Assembly: GCA_965277595.1 (NCBI GenBank)
Contig: CBDIDH010000002.1
Span: forward strand, 3,534,001-3,598,000
Direction: 5' to 3'
From: CBDIDH01 sp965277595
GTDB lineage: Bacteria > Planctomycetota > Planctomycetia > Isosphaerales > Isosphaeraceae
DNA length: 64,000 bases
The first letter of the stretch is position 1. Every line of letters begins with the position of its first letter. The position numbers and the translations under genes are program-made. The notes beneath the pieces were generated by a model. The model was not told the DNA's origin. It saw nothing but the letters and a program-made list of their open reading frames with translations, and searched no databases. Below, piece after piece: positions 26,220-35,942 of this stretch.

Positions 26220-27938
26220 TCAATCGTCTTCAAGAATCGTCTCGCGGATGATCTCCTCGACACTCGTCAGGCCCTCATGAATGCCCCTCATGCCCGACTC
26301 GCGCAGGGTTCGCATTCCGGCCTTCCGACAGGCTGCGCGAAAGTCGTCGAGCGACGTCTCGGCGACGACCATCTCGCGGAGGGTGTCGTTCATCAGGAGC
26401 AGTTCATAGATCCCCATCCGCCCCTTGTAGCCGGTATTGTTGCACTTCTCACACCCCTTGCCATAATAGAACTTCTTGCGCGCGGCCTGGTCGGGGGTCA
26501 TCCCCAGTTCCATCGCCACTTCGGGGCTCGGGGTGAACTCGGTCTTGCAGTTCTGGCAGATCTTGCGGACGAGCCGTTGCGCCAGCACGCCTTCAATCGT
26601 CGCCGTGATGAGGAAGGTCGGCAGCCCCATGTCGCGCAGTCGGGTGATCGCCGACGGGGCGTCGTTCGTGTGCAGGGTCGTGAAGACGACGTGTCCGGTC
26701 AACGAGGCCTGAATCGAGATCTCCGCCGTTTCCAGGTCACGCGTCTCGCCGACGAGGATCTTGTCCGGGTCCTGGCGAAGAATCGCCCGCAAGCAGGCGC
26801 CAAAGGTCACGCCGATCTCGGGATTGATCGGCACCTGAATCAGGCCATCGATCTCATACTCGACCGGTTCCTCGGTCGTGATGATCTTGTCGGTGACGTG
26901 GTTCAGTTCGTTGAGCGTTGCGTAGAGCGTCGTCGTCTTGCCCGACGACGTCGGCCCGGTTACCAGGATGATCCCGTTCGGCTTCTTGATCAGTTCCCGC
27001 CAGAGGACCAGGGTATCGGCTGGCATCCCGATCTTGTTCAAATCGAGCTGCACGACCGTCCGGTCGAGAATTCGGAGGACGACACTCTCGCCAAAGAGCG
27101 TCGGCAGGGTCGAGACCCGGATGTCGACGTTGTTGCTGCCGATCGCAAGCTGAATCCGACCGTCCTGCGGCAGTCGGCGTTCGGCGATATCCAGGTTTGC
27201 CATGACCTTGATCCGGCTTGAGATCGCCGGCGCCAGGTGCCTCGGGGGCGGGACGAGCTCATAAAGCACGCCGTCGACCCGATACCGCATCTTGTACTCA
27301 TCCTCGAACGGCTCGAAATGGATGTCCGACGCCTTGTCGCGGATCGCCAGAAGCAAGACCATGTTCAGAAGCTTGCGGACCGGCGCGGCCTCGGCCATTT
27401 CCTCGATTGCTTCCAGGTCGATCGTGTTCTCGTTGCGGTTCTGAAACTGTGAGAGTCCCTTGTCCTGCTCGATCTGCTTGACGACGTCCTGGATCGATTC
27501 CTGATGCCCTGCGTAAAGCCGTTCGATCGCCGCGGTGACCTCCCCTTCAGCGGAGATCACCCCCTTGACCTCGACGCCCAGAAACATCTTCAGGCTTTCA
27601 AGGGTCGTGGGGTTCTGCGGTTCGGCCATCGCGACCGTGATGCTCTTGTCCTTCTTGTTCTGAGAGACGGGAACGATCTTGTAGGCGGTCGCCATCGTCT
27701 CGTTGACGACCTCGGTCAATTCGGCCGGAATCGTCGCGTTTTCCAGCTTCTGCACTTTCATTCCAAGCTGTTCGCCGAGCGCCTTCAGGACCTGATCTTC
27801 CTTGACCAAGCCGAGCCGGACGCCGATCTTGCCGAGCAGCTCGTTGTCGGTTCGTTTTTGTTCCTCGACGACCTTCCAGAGACCTTCCTCGTCGAGGTAA
27901 CCCATCTCCACGAGGATCGTGCCAAGTCGGCGTGCCAT
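26220..27938 (-). CDS. gspE: Type II secretion/pilus assembly ATPase GspE
   Basis: 572 residues from ATG 27938 (MARRLGTILVEMGYL). AAGGTG lies 10 bases upstream; a GTG six bases earlier is in frame but less well placed. The N-terminal T2SSE_N domain is followed by the ATPase: Walker A GPTSSGKTTTLYATLNELN, Asp box ITTEEPVEYEIDG, Walker B with ILVGETRDLETAEI, and His box TGHVVFTTLHTND. A four-cysteine zinc motif (CQNC ... CEKC, near residue 465) is conserved, as in GspE and PilB. It powers pseudopilus assembly through GspF, encoded just downstream. Confidence 0.95.
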   Translation of the reverse strand: MARRLGTILVEMGYLDEEGLWKVVEEQKRTDNELLGKIGVRLGLVKEDQVLKALGEQLGMKVQKLENATIPAELTEVVNETMATAYKIVPVSQNKKDKSITVAMAEPQNPTTLESLKMFLGVEVKGVISAEGEVTAAIERLYAGHQESIQDVVKQIEQDKGLSQFQNRNENTIDLEAIEEMAEAAPVRKLLNMVLLLAIRDKASDIHFEPFEDEYKMRYRVDGVLYELVPPPRHLAPAISSRIKVMANLDIAERRLPQDGRIQLAIGSNNVDIRVSTLPTLFGESVVLRILDRTVVQLDLNKIGMPADTLVLWRELIKKPNGIILVTGPTSSGKTTTLYATLNELNHVTDKIITTEEPVEYEIDGLIQVPINPEIGVTFGACLRAILRQDPDKILVGETRDLETAEISIQASLTGHVVFTTLHTNDAPSAITRLRDMGLPTFLITATIEGVLAQRLVRKICQNCKTEFTPSPEVAMELGMTPDQAARKKFYYGKGCEKCNNTGYKGRMGIYELLLMNDTLREMVVAETSLDDFRAACRKAGMRTLRESGMRGIHEGLTSVEEIIRETILEDD

Positions 27939-28253
27939 CTTCACCCCACCTTGTCCGGACCGGTCCAGCGTCCCAAAGGTCTTTGCATCGGTCCGTTTGA
28001 CGTGTTCTTCAACTCAGAGAGGGTTACGTGGTCGCCTCGTAATGGCGACTTGACGCGGGTCATCACGATTCGACGATCCCAATCGCGGAGGTCAGGCCGA
28101 AAGGCCCAACGGTCGAGAACAATCTCGTCACGAACTTGGAACGAAAGTCAATCCGTCACACAGGGTAACGCTCGATAACGAATACGCATCGCCTTGTTCC
28201 GCGTGACACCCGAAGACTTCATCCCGAGGCCCGAGGCCCCGGTTCTCGAATCG
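27939..28253. other. Intergenic region between gspE and pilT
   Basis: About 315 bp upstream of gspE (minus) with no gene. It probably holds the gspE promoter. The direct repeat CCCGAGG CCCGAGG near 28220 and a modest GC-rich hairpin after pilT are visible, but I see no clear promoter or terminator. Confidence 0.4.
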
Positions 28254-29360
28254 TCATTCTTCGTCCTCGTCCTCGTTGTCGTCGAAAATCCCCTTCTTGG
28301 CGTTCTCGATCCGCTCCTTGAGTTCGGCCGGCTTGCTCGACTTGGTGAGCACCTCTTCCTCTTCGACGAGCCCTTGCCGCCAGAGGTTGAAGAGACTGTC
28401 ATCAATCAGCATCATGCCGTACTTCCGCCCGGTCTGGATCGACGAATTGATTCGATAGGTTTTGTTTTCACGGATCAGGTTCGAGATCGCCGGGGTGACC
28501 ACGAGCATCTCATAGGCGGCAACCAGCCCCTTCGGCTTTTTGGGCAAGAGCGCCTGTGCGAGAATGCCGACGATCGCCACCGAAAGCTGCGTGCGGATCT
28601 GGTCTTGTTGTTCCTGCGGAAAGACGTCGATGATCCGGTTGACCGTCCCCTCGGCCGAGTTCGTGTGCAAGGTGCCGAAGACGATGTGTCCCGTCTCGGC
28701 CGCCGTGATCGCCGCGGAGATCGTGGCGAGGTCACGCATTTCGCCGACGAGGATGATGTCGGGGTCCATCCGTAGGGCCCGTCGGATCGCCTCGGGAAAG
28801 TCGGGAACGTCGATCCCAATCTCGCGCTGATTGACGAGCGACTTCTCGTGCTTGTGGAAATACTCGATCGGGTCCTCGATCGTGATGATGTGCCGATCGA
28901 GGTTGTGATTGATCCAGTTGATCATCGAGGCCAGACTGGTCGTCTTGCCCGAACCCGTCGGCCCGGTTACGAGGATTAGACCGCGAGGCCGCTGGATGAG
29001 CTGTTCGATGACCGGTGGTAAGCCAAGTTGCTGAAACGTGAGGAACTCGTTCGGCACACGACGCAAGACCATCCCGATATTGCCGCGCTGTTTGAAGACG
29101 GCAACGCGAAACCGGGCCATGTCTCCGAAGGCGAACCCAAAGTCCGTTCCCCCGAGTTCCTGCAGCTCCTGCTGGCAACGCTCGGGAGTGATGCTTTTCA
29201 TCAAGGCCGAGGTGTCGCTCGACTCCAGAACCTTCGTCGCCAAGGGCCTGAGGTGACCGTGAAGTCGCAACATCGGCGGACTACCGACGGTCAGGTGCAG
29301 GTCGCTCGCCCGTTGGGTCACGACCGTCTGGAGCAGCTTATCAATGAGTAACGTGCCCAT
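28254..29360 (-). CDS. pilT: Type IV pilus retraction-type ATPase PilT
   Basis: 368 residues. PilT-type ATPases depolymerise pili for twitching. Features are QRASDLHLTVGSPPMLRLHG at the N-terminus, Walker A GPTGSGKTTSLASMINWIN near residue 123-141, IITIEDPIEYFHKHEKS, the AIRRALRMDPDIILVGEMRD Walker B and TGHIVFGTLHTNSAEGTV His box. No tetracysteine zinc motif is present, as expected for PilT rather than PilB. The C-terminus is a short acidic tail (DDNEDEDEE). It is separated from gspE and the PilB-like gene by 300-370 bp, so it may be a separate transcript. Confidence 0.94.
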   Translation of the reverse strand: MGTLLIDKLLQTVVTQRASDLHLTVGSPPMLRLHGHLRPLATKVLESSDTSALMKSITPERCQQELQELGGTDFGFAFGDMARFRVAVFKQRGNIGMVLRRVPNEFLTFQQLGLPPVIEQLIQRPRGLILVTGPTGSGKTTSLASMINWINHNLDRHIITIEDPIEYFHKHEKSLVNQREIGIDVPDFPEAIRRALRMDPDIILVGEMRDLATISAAITAAETGHIVFGTLHTNSAEGTVNRIIDVFPQEQQDQIRTQLSVAIVGILAQALLPKKPKGLVAAYEMLVVTPAISNLIRENKTYRINSSIQTGRKYGMMLIDDSLFNLWRQGLVEEEEVLTKSSKPAELKERIENAKKGIFDDNEDEDEE

Positions 29361-29727
29361 CGCCTGGACGTCCCTCCCCGTGAGACTCCGTTGCCTCGGT
29401 CAGAGCCACCCTCAAATCAACGGGATCAACCCGAATCATGAGGAAGCTTGACTTTGTCTTGAAAACCAGGTGTCTAACGATCCGGAGTCGTCGAGATTGG
29501 AGTTACGGCAACGAGCCTCATGGCCCCTTTCCGTCAGACTCATTATTGAGTGGGTCGTTGCGTTCTTCAAGAATTTCTGATTTCGGAAGCTCAAACCGCG
29601 ACGTCAGCGGATCGCGGATCGGCCTGGATAACGGATGCACGTCACCACCCAATATCGTTCCTCCGCGTACCTCGATCATTCCCAACGCCATTACGGGAGT
29701 TGGCCAAACCATTGAGAGCGGAGTCAC
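29361..29727. other. Intergenic region between pilT and the PilB-like gene
   Basis: About 370 bp without a convincing gene. Short frames here lack a ribosome site and family similarity. It likely holds the pilT promoter (minus). No repeat or strong hairpin was seen. Confidence 0.4.
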
Positions 29728-31479
29728 TCATGCCGGCTTGACCGTCTCGGCTGTTGTCGAGGGCGTGAGCATCTCGTGCTGGGTGATCCGCATGACCTCT
29801 TCAAGGGTCGTCTGCCCCTTCATCGCCTTGATCATGCCGTCCTCGAAGAGTGTGCGCATCCCCTGTTTGCGGGCGAGTTTGCGAATAACCTGAGTCGATT
29901 CCCCCTTGAAGGTCATCTCACGGACCTGGTTGGTCATGGTCATCAGTTCGTAGATGCCCATTCGCCCTCGATAACCTGTCTTGTTGCAGTTCGAGCACCC
30001 CTTGCCCTTCATGAAATTTGCCTTCTTGGCCAATTCAGGACGCAGCCCAAGTGCCTGCAAAAGATGGCCAGGCGGCTCAATTCGTTGTCGGCATTTTGGG
30101 CAAACTTTTCGGACAAGGCGTTGAGCCATGACCGCCATCACCGAACTGGCGACCAGAAACGGCTGTACGCCAATATCGACCAATCTTGTAATGGCGCTAG
30201 GGGCATCGTTCGTGTGTAGCGTACTGAAAACCAGGTGTCCAGTCAGGCTGGCCTGGATCGCCGTGTCGGCGGTCTCCTGATCGCGGATCTCTCCGACGAG
30301 GAGGATGTTGGGATTCTGGCGGAGCATGGCGCGAATGATGCGCGCGAAGGTCATGCCGATCTTGGCCTTCACCTCGCACTGATTCACTCCAGGCAGGTAG
30401 TATTCGACGGGGTCTTCGGCCGTGATGATCTTGACGTCGGGGCGGTTCAGTTCGTTGAGTGAGGCATAGAGGGTCGTGGTCTTGCCCGAGCCGGTGGGAC
30501 CGGTTACGAGCAAGATACCGTTAGGCCGTTTGATCATGGACGAGAAGCGTTTCCAGTCCTCTTCGCCGAAACCGAGGTCGCGAAGGCCGACCCGAATATT
30601 CTCGCGGTCAAGGATCCGCATGACGACCGACTGACCGTGCGAGGTCGGCAAGATGCTGACGCGAAGGTCAATGTCCTTGCCGGCGGCGAAGACCTTGATC
30701 CGGCCGTCCTGGGGTCGTCGTTTCTCGGCGATGTCGATCTGACCCATGATCTTGAGTCGGCTGACGATCGAGCCGAGGAGGCGACGCGGGGCCGAGTCGC
30801 GCTCCATCAAGACGCCGTCGATTCGGTATCGAATCCGGACACGGTCGGGAAAGGGTTCGATGTGAATGTCGGACGCGCGGAGGGAAACCGCCTCCTGAAT
30901 GATCAGGTGGACGAGGCGGATGACGGGCGCATCGCCTTCTTCCAGGGTGTTCGTGCCGGAACTCGTTCGGCCGCCGCCGCCATCTTCGGAGAAATCGATG
31001 GCGGTGTCGGTGAACTCCTGAAGCATGGAGTCCACCGACTCGGTCTCGGAGGTCGTGCCGCCGTAATAGCGGTTAATGGCCTCGACGATCGCTTCCTTGG
31101 GAGCGAGAGCCACCTCGATCTCGCGGTTAAGCACGAACCGAAGCTTGTCGATGGTCTCGAAATCCATCGGATTGTGCATGATGACCTTGATGGCGCCATT
31201 TTCCTGGGCCAGAGGCATCACGATATTTTCGCGGGCGAGTGATTCGGGGACGAGCTCGACGACGGAAGCGGGAATTTCAATCTCGCGGAGTTCGATGAAG
31301 GCCATGCCGTGTTGTTCGGCCTTGGCTTTCATGATGTCATCGTTGTCGGCGTAACCGAGTTTGAGGAGCGCCTCTTCGAGCGTGACGTTCCCCATGCGCT
31401 GCGATTCTTTGAGCTGATCGGGGCCGACCACCCCGCGCTTGACGAGAATTTCTGTCCAGTCACGGCTCTGCTTCGCCAT
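29728..31479 (-). CDS. PilB/GspE-type pilus extension ATPase (second copy)
   Basis: 583 residues. The N-terminal domain differs from the nearby GspE and starts KQSRDWTEILVKRGVVGPDQ. The ATPase half has Walker A GPTGSGKTTTLYASLNELN, ITAEDPVEYYLPG, Walker B region ILLVGEIRDQETADTAI and the His box TGHLVFSTLHTNDAPSA. The zinc motif is CPKC ... CSNC. It is a PilB-like extension ATPase. Together with GspE and PilT this gives three motor ATPases in one cluster, so more than one pilus-type activity may share the platform. The pilus biogenesis genes PilM/N/O/Q are not in the window. A second type II system ATPase is the alternative reading. Confidence 0.92.
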   Translation of the reverse strand: MAKQSRDWTEILVKRGVVGPDQLKESQRMGNVTLEEALLKLGYADNDDIMKAKAEQHGMAFIELREIEIPASVVELVPESLARENIVMPLAQENGAIKVIMHNPMDFETIDKLRFVLNREIEVALAPKEAIVEAINRYYGGTTSETESVDSMLQEFTDTAIDFSEDGGGGRTSSGTNTLEEGDAPVIRLVHLIIQEAVSLRASDIHIEPFPDRVRIRYRIDGVLMERDSAPRRLLGSIVSRLKIMGQIDIAEKRRPQDGRIKVFAAGKDIDLRVSILPTSHGQSVVMRILDRENIRVGLRDLGFGEEDWKRFSSMIKRPNGILLVTGPTGSGKTTTLYASLNELNRPDVKIITAEDPVEYYLPGVNQCEVKAKIGMTFARIIRAMLRQNPNILLVGEIRDQETADTAIQASLTGHLVFSTLHTNDAPSAITRLVDIGVQPFLVASSVMAVMAQRLVRKVCPKCRQRIEPPGHLLQALGLRPELAKKANFMKGKGCSNCNKTGYRGRMGIYELMTMTNQVREMTFKGESTQVIRKLARKQGMRTLFEDGMIKAMKGQTTLEEVMRITQHEMLTPSTTAETVKPA

Positions 31480-31875
31480 GGAATCCGGCTCCGGAGGGAC
31501 GTCGCCTCGGGCGCGATCGATCGTCGGGAAAGGATCAACCCGGCGGTTGACCCAGGGGCCGACGCGGTCGCCATCACTTGCTCGATCGTTCTATGAGAGC
31601 GTAAGTGCGGTGCGGACGCTCCGCAAGGAAAAAGTGTCGTTCCGCGCTCTCCGGGTTCAACGTCCGCCCGACCATTGAATTGAGAGGTGATGCGATCGGT
31701 ACTGACGACGTTACCACGCCTCAGGCCGCGCCGCAAGTAAGCCCTCGGGAATCGGTTGGATCGATCGCGACCGCCCAGGTTTGATCCGTAACGCGTCAAG
31801 GCCGGAGGCCAGGGTCAGTCCCCGGCCACCGGCCGAACGTTCAACAGTGCTTTTGTTCCAACGTTTCGCCGAGAG
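31480..31875. other. Intergenic region between the PilB-like gene and ppdK
   Basis: Nearly 400 bp with no gene I can support. It holds the upstream region of the PilB-like gene and, near 31806-31833, GC-rich GGCC/CCGG repeats that could form a weak hairpin after ppdK on the minus strand. No T tract follows. Confidence 0.4.
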
Positions 31876-34551
31876 TTAGCGATCTCGGCTGATCGTCTGA
31901 CCATCGGCCAGAGCCGCCTGAGCGGCGGCGAGTCGGGCGATCGGAACGCGGAAGGGGGAGCAGGAAACGTAGTCCATGCCCACCTTGTGGCAGAAGGCGA
32001 CACTTTCAGGGTCACCTCCGTGCTCGCCGCAGATGCCGACCTTGAGGTGTTCGCCGGTCTTCTCCCGCCGGGCTTTGCGTCCCTTGGTCACGCCCATTTC
32101 GACCAGTTGGCCTACCCCGCTCGCGTCGAGAGTCTGGAAAGGGTCAACCGGAAGAATCTTGGCCTCGATGTAAGACGACATGAATGAGGTGATGTCGTCT
32201 CGACTGAAGCCGAAGGTCATCTGGGTGAGATCGTTCGTGCCGAAGGAGAAGAACTCGGCCTCCTCGGCAATCTTGTCGGCGGTCAGGGCGGCCCGAGGGA
32301 CTTCAATCATCGTGCCGATGAGGTAGTCCACCTTGGTCGCGGCCTTGGCCATGCACTGCTCGGCAACGGCGACGGCTCGCTTCTTGAGGAAGACGAGTTC
32401 CTCGACCGTGCCGACGAGCGGGATCATGATTTCGGGAAGAACGTCCTTCCCTTTCTTCTTGACCTCGATGGCCGCGTCGATGATCGCGCGAACCTGCATG
32501 TCGGCGATCTCGGGGAACTTAATCGCGAGCCGGCAGCCGCGAAGGCCGAGCATCGGGTTGGATTCGTGAAGTTGCTCGACCCGGCGGGTGACCTTCTCGA
32601 CGGGGACGCCAAGTTGCCGGGCGACCTCGTTCTGACCAGCTTCATCGTGCGGAAGGAACTCGTGAAGCGGCGGGTCAAGGAGGCGGATCGTGACGGGAAA
32701 ACCGGCCATCGCCTCGAAGATGCCGACAAAGTCATCGCGCTGGTAGGGTTCCAGGGCGTCGAGCGCGGCCTTGCGACCGGCCTCGTCGTCGGCGAGGATC
32801 ATCTTCCGCATGTCGACGATCCGCTGGCCCTCGAAGAACATGTGCTCGGTTCGACAAAGACCGATTCCCTCGGCGCCAAACTCGCGGGCCTTGGCGGCGT
32901 CCTTCGGGGTGTCGGCGTTGGTGCGAACCTTGAGCTTGCGCGACTTGTCGGCCCAGGTCATCAACTCGGCGAAGTCGCCCGAGATCGTCGGCGCCACGGT
33001 CGGCATCTGGCCGATCATGACGTCGCCATGCGTGCCGTCGATCGTCAAGAAGTCACCGGCCTTGACGACCTGATCGCCGATTCGGATCAATCCGGCCTTC
33101 TCGTCGATCTGAATGGCGTCGCAACCGACGACGCAGGGCTTGCCCCACCCTCGGGCGACGACCGCGGCGTGACTTGCCTTGCCGCCGGTCGCCGTTAAAA
33201 TCCCCTTGGCCAGGTGCATCCCGGCAACGTCTTCGGGGCTCGTTTCCTTGCGGACGAGCATGATCGGATCGTTGGGATGAGCCTCGGCGTGAGCGACCGC
33301 GTCCTCAGCCGAAAGAACAACCTTACCCGATGCGGCTCCCGGGCTTGCGGCAATCCCGCGAGCAACGACGGTTTTCTTGGCCTTGGGATCAAGCTGGGGC
33401 AAGAGAAGGTGGTTCAGGCTATCGGGATTGACCCGCTTGACGGCGGTCAACTCATCGATGAGCCCTTCCTTGGCCATCTCGACAGCCGTCCGGACGGCTG
33501 CGGTCCCGGTGCGCTTGCCGGTCCGCGTCTGGAGCATGTATAGAGTGCCGTCCTGAACGGTGAACTCGATGTCCTGCATTTCCTTGTAATGCTTTTCGAG
33601 CTTGCCGCGAATGGCCATGAGTTGCTCATAGACCTTGGGCATCTCGTCGTTGAGCTGACTGATCGGCTCGGGCGTGCGGATGCCGGCGACGACGTCCTCA
33701 CCCTGGGCGTTGATGAGGTAGTCGCCGTAAAAGACGTCTTCGCCCGTGTTTGGGTCGCGGGTGAAGGCGACGCCGGTGCCCGAGGTCTCGCCCATGTTGC
33801 CGAAGACCATCGCCTGGACGTTGACGGCCGTCCCTTTCAGGCCGCTGATCCGCTCGATCCGGCGGTACTCGATCGCCTTCTTGCCGTTCCAGGAGTTGAA
33901 GACGGCATTGATGGCGAGCATGAGTTGCTCGACCGGTTCCTGGGGGAAGTCGTGCCCGACGTGTTTCTTGTAAACGCTCTTGTAGCGTTTGACGAGTTCC
34001 TTGAGGTCGTCGCCGGAAAGCTCGGTGTCGAGCTTGACGCCCTTTTCCTGCTTGAGCGCGTGGAGTTCGTGTTCGAAGTGTTCGTGATCGACGCCCATCG
34101 CGGTCGAGCCGAACATGTCGATCACGCGACGATAGCCGTCGTAGGCGAACCGGGGGTTGCCGGTCTTTCGCGCCAGACCTTCGACGGAGGCGTCGGAGAG
34201 GCCGAGGTTGAGAATCGTGTTCATCATGCCGGGCATCGAGAGGGCGGCACCCGACCGGACGCTGACGAGGAGCGGGTTTTCCGGATCGCCAAATTTGGCG
34301 CCGTACTGGGCTTCCATCTGCTTGATGGCGGCCTCGATTTGAGGAACGGCCGCGTCGGGCAGTTTCTTTCCGTTTTCGTAATAAGCGGCGCAGACTTCGG
34401 TGGTGATCGTGAAGCCGGGGGGGACGGGGATGCCGATGACGCTCATCTCGGCGAGGTTGGCTCCCTTGCCGCCTAGCAGGGTCTTCATGTCGGCCTTGCC
34501 GTCGGCCTTGCCGCCGCCGAATGAGTAGACGTATTTGGGCTGATCGGGCAT
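31876..34551 (-). CDS. ppdK: Pyruvate, phosphate dikinase
   Basis: 891 residues, the usual size. PPDK interconverts pyruvate, ATP and phosphate with phosphoenolpyruvate, AMP and diphosphate. The N-terminal ATP-binding domain opens YVYSFGGGKADGKADMKTLL followed by GGKGANLAEMS. The central phosphohistidine domain carries the catalytic His in GGKASHAAVVARGWGKP. The C-terminal PEP/pyruvate-binding barrel includes EGIGLCRTEHMFF and ends with GICGEHGGDPESVAFCHKVG plus DYVSCSPFRVPIARLAAAQ, with the catalytic Cys region GICGEHG. ATG 34551 (MPDQPKYVY) with AGGGAG about 12 bases upstream is preferred over an N-terminal extension to 34614. It is a single-gene unit. Confidence 0.96.
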   Translation of the reverse strand: MPDQPKYVYSFGGGKADGKADMKTLLGGKGANLAEMSVIGIPVPPGFTITTEVCAAYYENGKKLPDAAVPQIEAAIKQMEAQYGAKFGDPENPLLVSVRSGAALSMPGMMNTILNLGLSDASVEGLARKTGNPRFAYDGYRRVIDMFGSTAMGVDHEHFEHELHALKQEKGVKLDTELSGDDLKELVKRYKSVYKKHVGHDFPQEPVEQLMLAINAVFNSWNGKKAIEYRRIERISGLKGTAVNVQAMVFGNMGETSGTGVAFTRDPNTGEDVFYGDYLINAQGEDVVAGIRTPEPISQLNDEMPKVYEQLMAIRGKLEKHYKEMQDIEFTVQDGTLYMLQTRTGKRTGTAAVRTAVEMAKEGLIDELTAVKRVNPDSLNHLLLPQLDPKAKKTVVARGIAASPGAASGKVVLSAEDAVAHAEAHPNDPIMLVRKETSPEDVAGMHLAKGILTATGGKASHAAVVARGWGKPCVVGCDAIQIDEKAGLIRIGDQVVKAGDFLTIDGTHGDVMIGQMPTVAPTISGDFAELMTWADKSRKLKVRTNADTPKDAAKAREFGAEGIGLCRTEHMFFEGQRIVDMRKMILADDEAGRKAALDALEPYQRDDFVGIFEAMAGFPVTIRLLDPPLHEFLPHDEAGQNEVARQLGVPVEKVTRRVEQLHESNPMLGLRGCRLAIKFPEIADMQVRAIIDAAIEVKKKGKDVLPEIMIPLVGTVEELVFLKKRAVAVAEQCMAKAATKVDYLIGTMIEVPRAALTADKIAEEAEFFSFGTNDLTQMTFGFSRDDITSFMSSYIEAKILPVDPFQTLDASGVGQLVEMGVTKGRKARREKTGEHLKVGICGEHGGDPESVAFCHKVGMDYVSCSPFRVPIARLAAAQAALADGQTISRDR

Positions 34552-35470
34552 CGTCGTGGCGAACTCCCTGGCGGACTCGGCCCGGATTGCGGGCATAAAC
34601 CTTGGAAACTGCACAAATTATCGATTCGAAGACGCGGCGTCAAGCGCCGCGGCGATCGCCGATCCGGACCGAAGGAGTTCTGACGGGTCGGTACTTCAGG
34701 ACTGGCAAGTAATTACGAGCCGCCAGGTCGACCAACGAAGTATGCCCGGCCGACGCCCCTCGGTGGGGTGGGGCCGAGCGTCTGGGTGCGGGTCACGGGA
34801 AGCCAATGCGAACATCATGATTCAGCAACACGGTAAACGGACCTTGATTAACCTCACTGAGTTTGCTTAATCGTCAGAAATATCGAGGTGAGCTCAACGC
34901 ATCCCTTTATCGCTGCGCGATGGCTAAAAATTGCCCGGAAACGGGAAACAAAGAGTTTTATCCCTTTTAAATTTCAGTTCCGACCCCTTGAAACTTTTTG
35001 ATCGCATTAAAATTCTCTTTGACTTCAACTAATCTCTTTAATTTCCATTTTCTTGAAAAGACGCGCAAAGCTTGACGAACGGGAAAGATACACGTACCAA
35101 ATCGGTTTATTGGACGGCCCGAGTTGTTCCGGGTACGGGGGGTCGACGCGGCCGCGAGTTTTCCGCGATCCGATCGCGGCGATGTAGACTTAAGAAGTTC
35201 TTCGAGGAACGCCGAACACGGAGGCGGTGCCGGCGCCCCGCCTCGGCCGACCCCCTCTCTCGACAGCGGGGGGTCTATCTCCGTTCCGCGTCGGGCCGAT
35301 CCCATTCGAGCCGGCCCGGCCTGTCGGCTCCACGCATCGACCGAGCGAACAGGCCACTCTAGGATACGATAAAGTCTAGGATCGGGTCGGGACAGACGAG
35401 GGTCCGTCCCTGCCGGATACCGACCCCTTTTCCTTTCACATATCCTCCTCTTGATGAAGGAGTTTCGGTG
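34552..35470. other. Long intergenic region between ppdK and the LEDR-motif gene
   Basis: About 920 bp. The minus-strand frame at 34967-35659 has no family likeness and is not taken as a gene. Part of it (about 34920-35060) is markedly AT-rich against the GC-rich surroundings. It begins with AGTTCCGACCCCTT, which reappears inverted at 36050-36063. A GACCCCC/GGGGGTC hairpin lies at 35249-35275, and CTAGGAT repeats just upstream of the 35471 gene (around 35359-35382). The promoters of ppdK (minus) and of the LEDR gene (plus) must lie here. Confidence 0.5.
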
Positions 35471-35911
35471 ATGAAGAAGAATCGCGCGTTCGTGCCCGCC
35501 GCCAGCCTTTTGGAAGACCGGATCGCGATGTCCGGCGGCCTTTCTCCCCTGGACGTCGAGCCCCCGACGAAGACGGCCAACGGGACCCCGGTGCTGACCT
35601 CGCGGGCGCTCAACTCGGCGCTCAACGGGATCAACGTCGCCTACAGGCATTTTCACCACGACGCCTACAATTACGGCCGACTAGACAACGACCTCAACCG
35701 GACTGTCAACCGGATTCCCTTTAGTTCACCCGACGGGCTCACCACAACACTGAGCAACGACGTCGCCGCGCTGAGGTCTTCCTTCGGCTTCGGCCCCGCC
35801 AACGGCTCGATCTCCGCCTCGAAAGCGCAGGTTATCGCCGACATCAAGAGTTTTGTCACCTCGGAGTTGGCCGCCGGGAAATTCATCTACGTCAAGTCGA
35901 ATGCCGTCTGA
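35471..35911 (+). CDS. Small protein with planctomycete LEDR-type N-terminal motif
   Basis: 146 residues from ATG 35471, with AAGGAG eight bases upstream (a GTG three bases earlier is less well placed). The N-terminus MKKNRAFVPAASLLEDRIAM carries the LLEDR-type motif often found at the start of planctomycete surface and extracellular proteins, with no classical signal peptide. The rest is hydrophilic and helical, with ALNSALNGINVAYRHFHHDA and a long Ser/Ala-rich end. I do not recognise a catalytic domain. A strong hairpin follows. Export or a role for the LEDR motif is inference. Confidence 0.65.
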   Translation: MKKNRAFVPAASLLEDRIAMSGGLSPLDVEPPTKTANGTPVLTSRALNSALNGINVAYRHFHHDAYNYGRLDNDLNRTVNRIPFSSPDGLTTTLSNDVAALRSSFGFGPANGSISASKAQVIADIKSFVTSELAAGKFIYVKSNAV

Positions 35912-35942
35912 CGACGCCCGGCCTGACCAGGCCCGGCCCGGT

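Noticed and set aside
24729..27221. 830-residue plus-strand frame opposite gspF and gspE
   Set aside because: Complement of two well-supported genes; no signal, motif or ribosome site of its own.
34967..35659. 230-residue minus-strand frame upstream of the LEDR gene
   Set aside because: Overlaps the LEDR gene and an inverted repeat, has no motif or Shine-Dalgarno and uneven composition; not taken as a gene.
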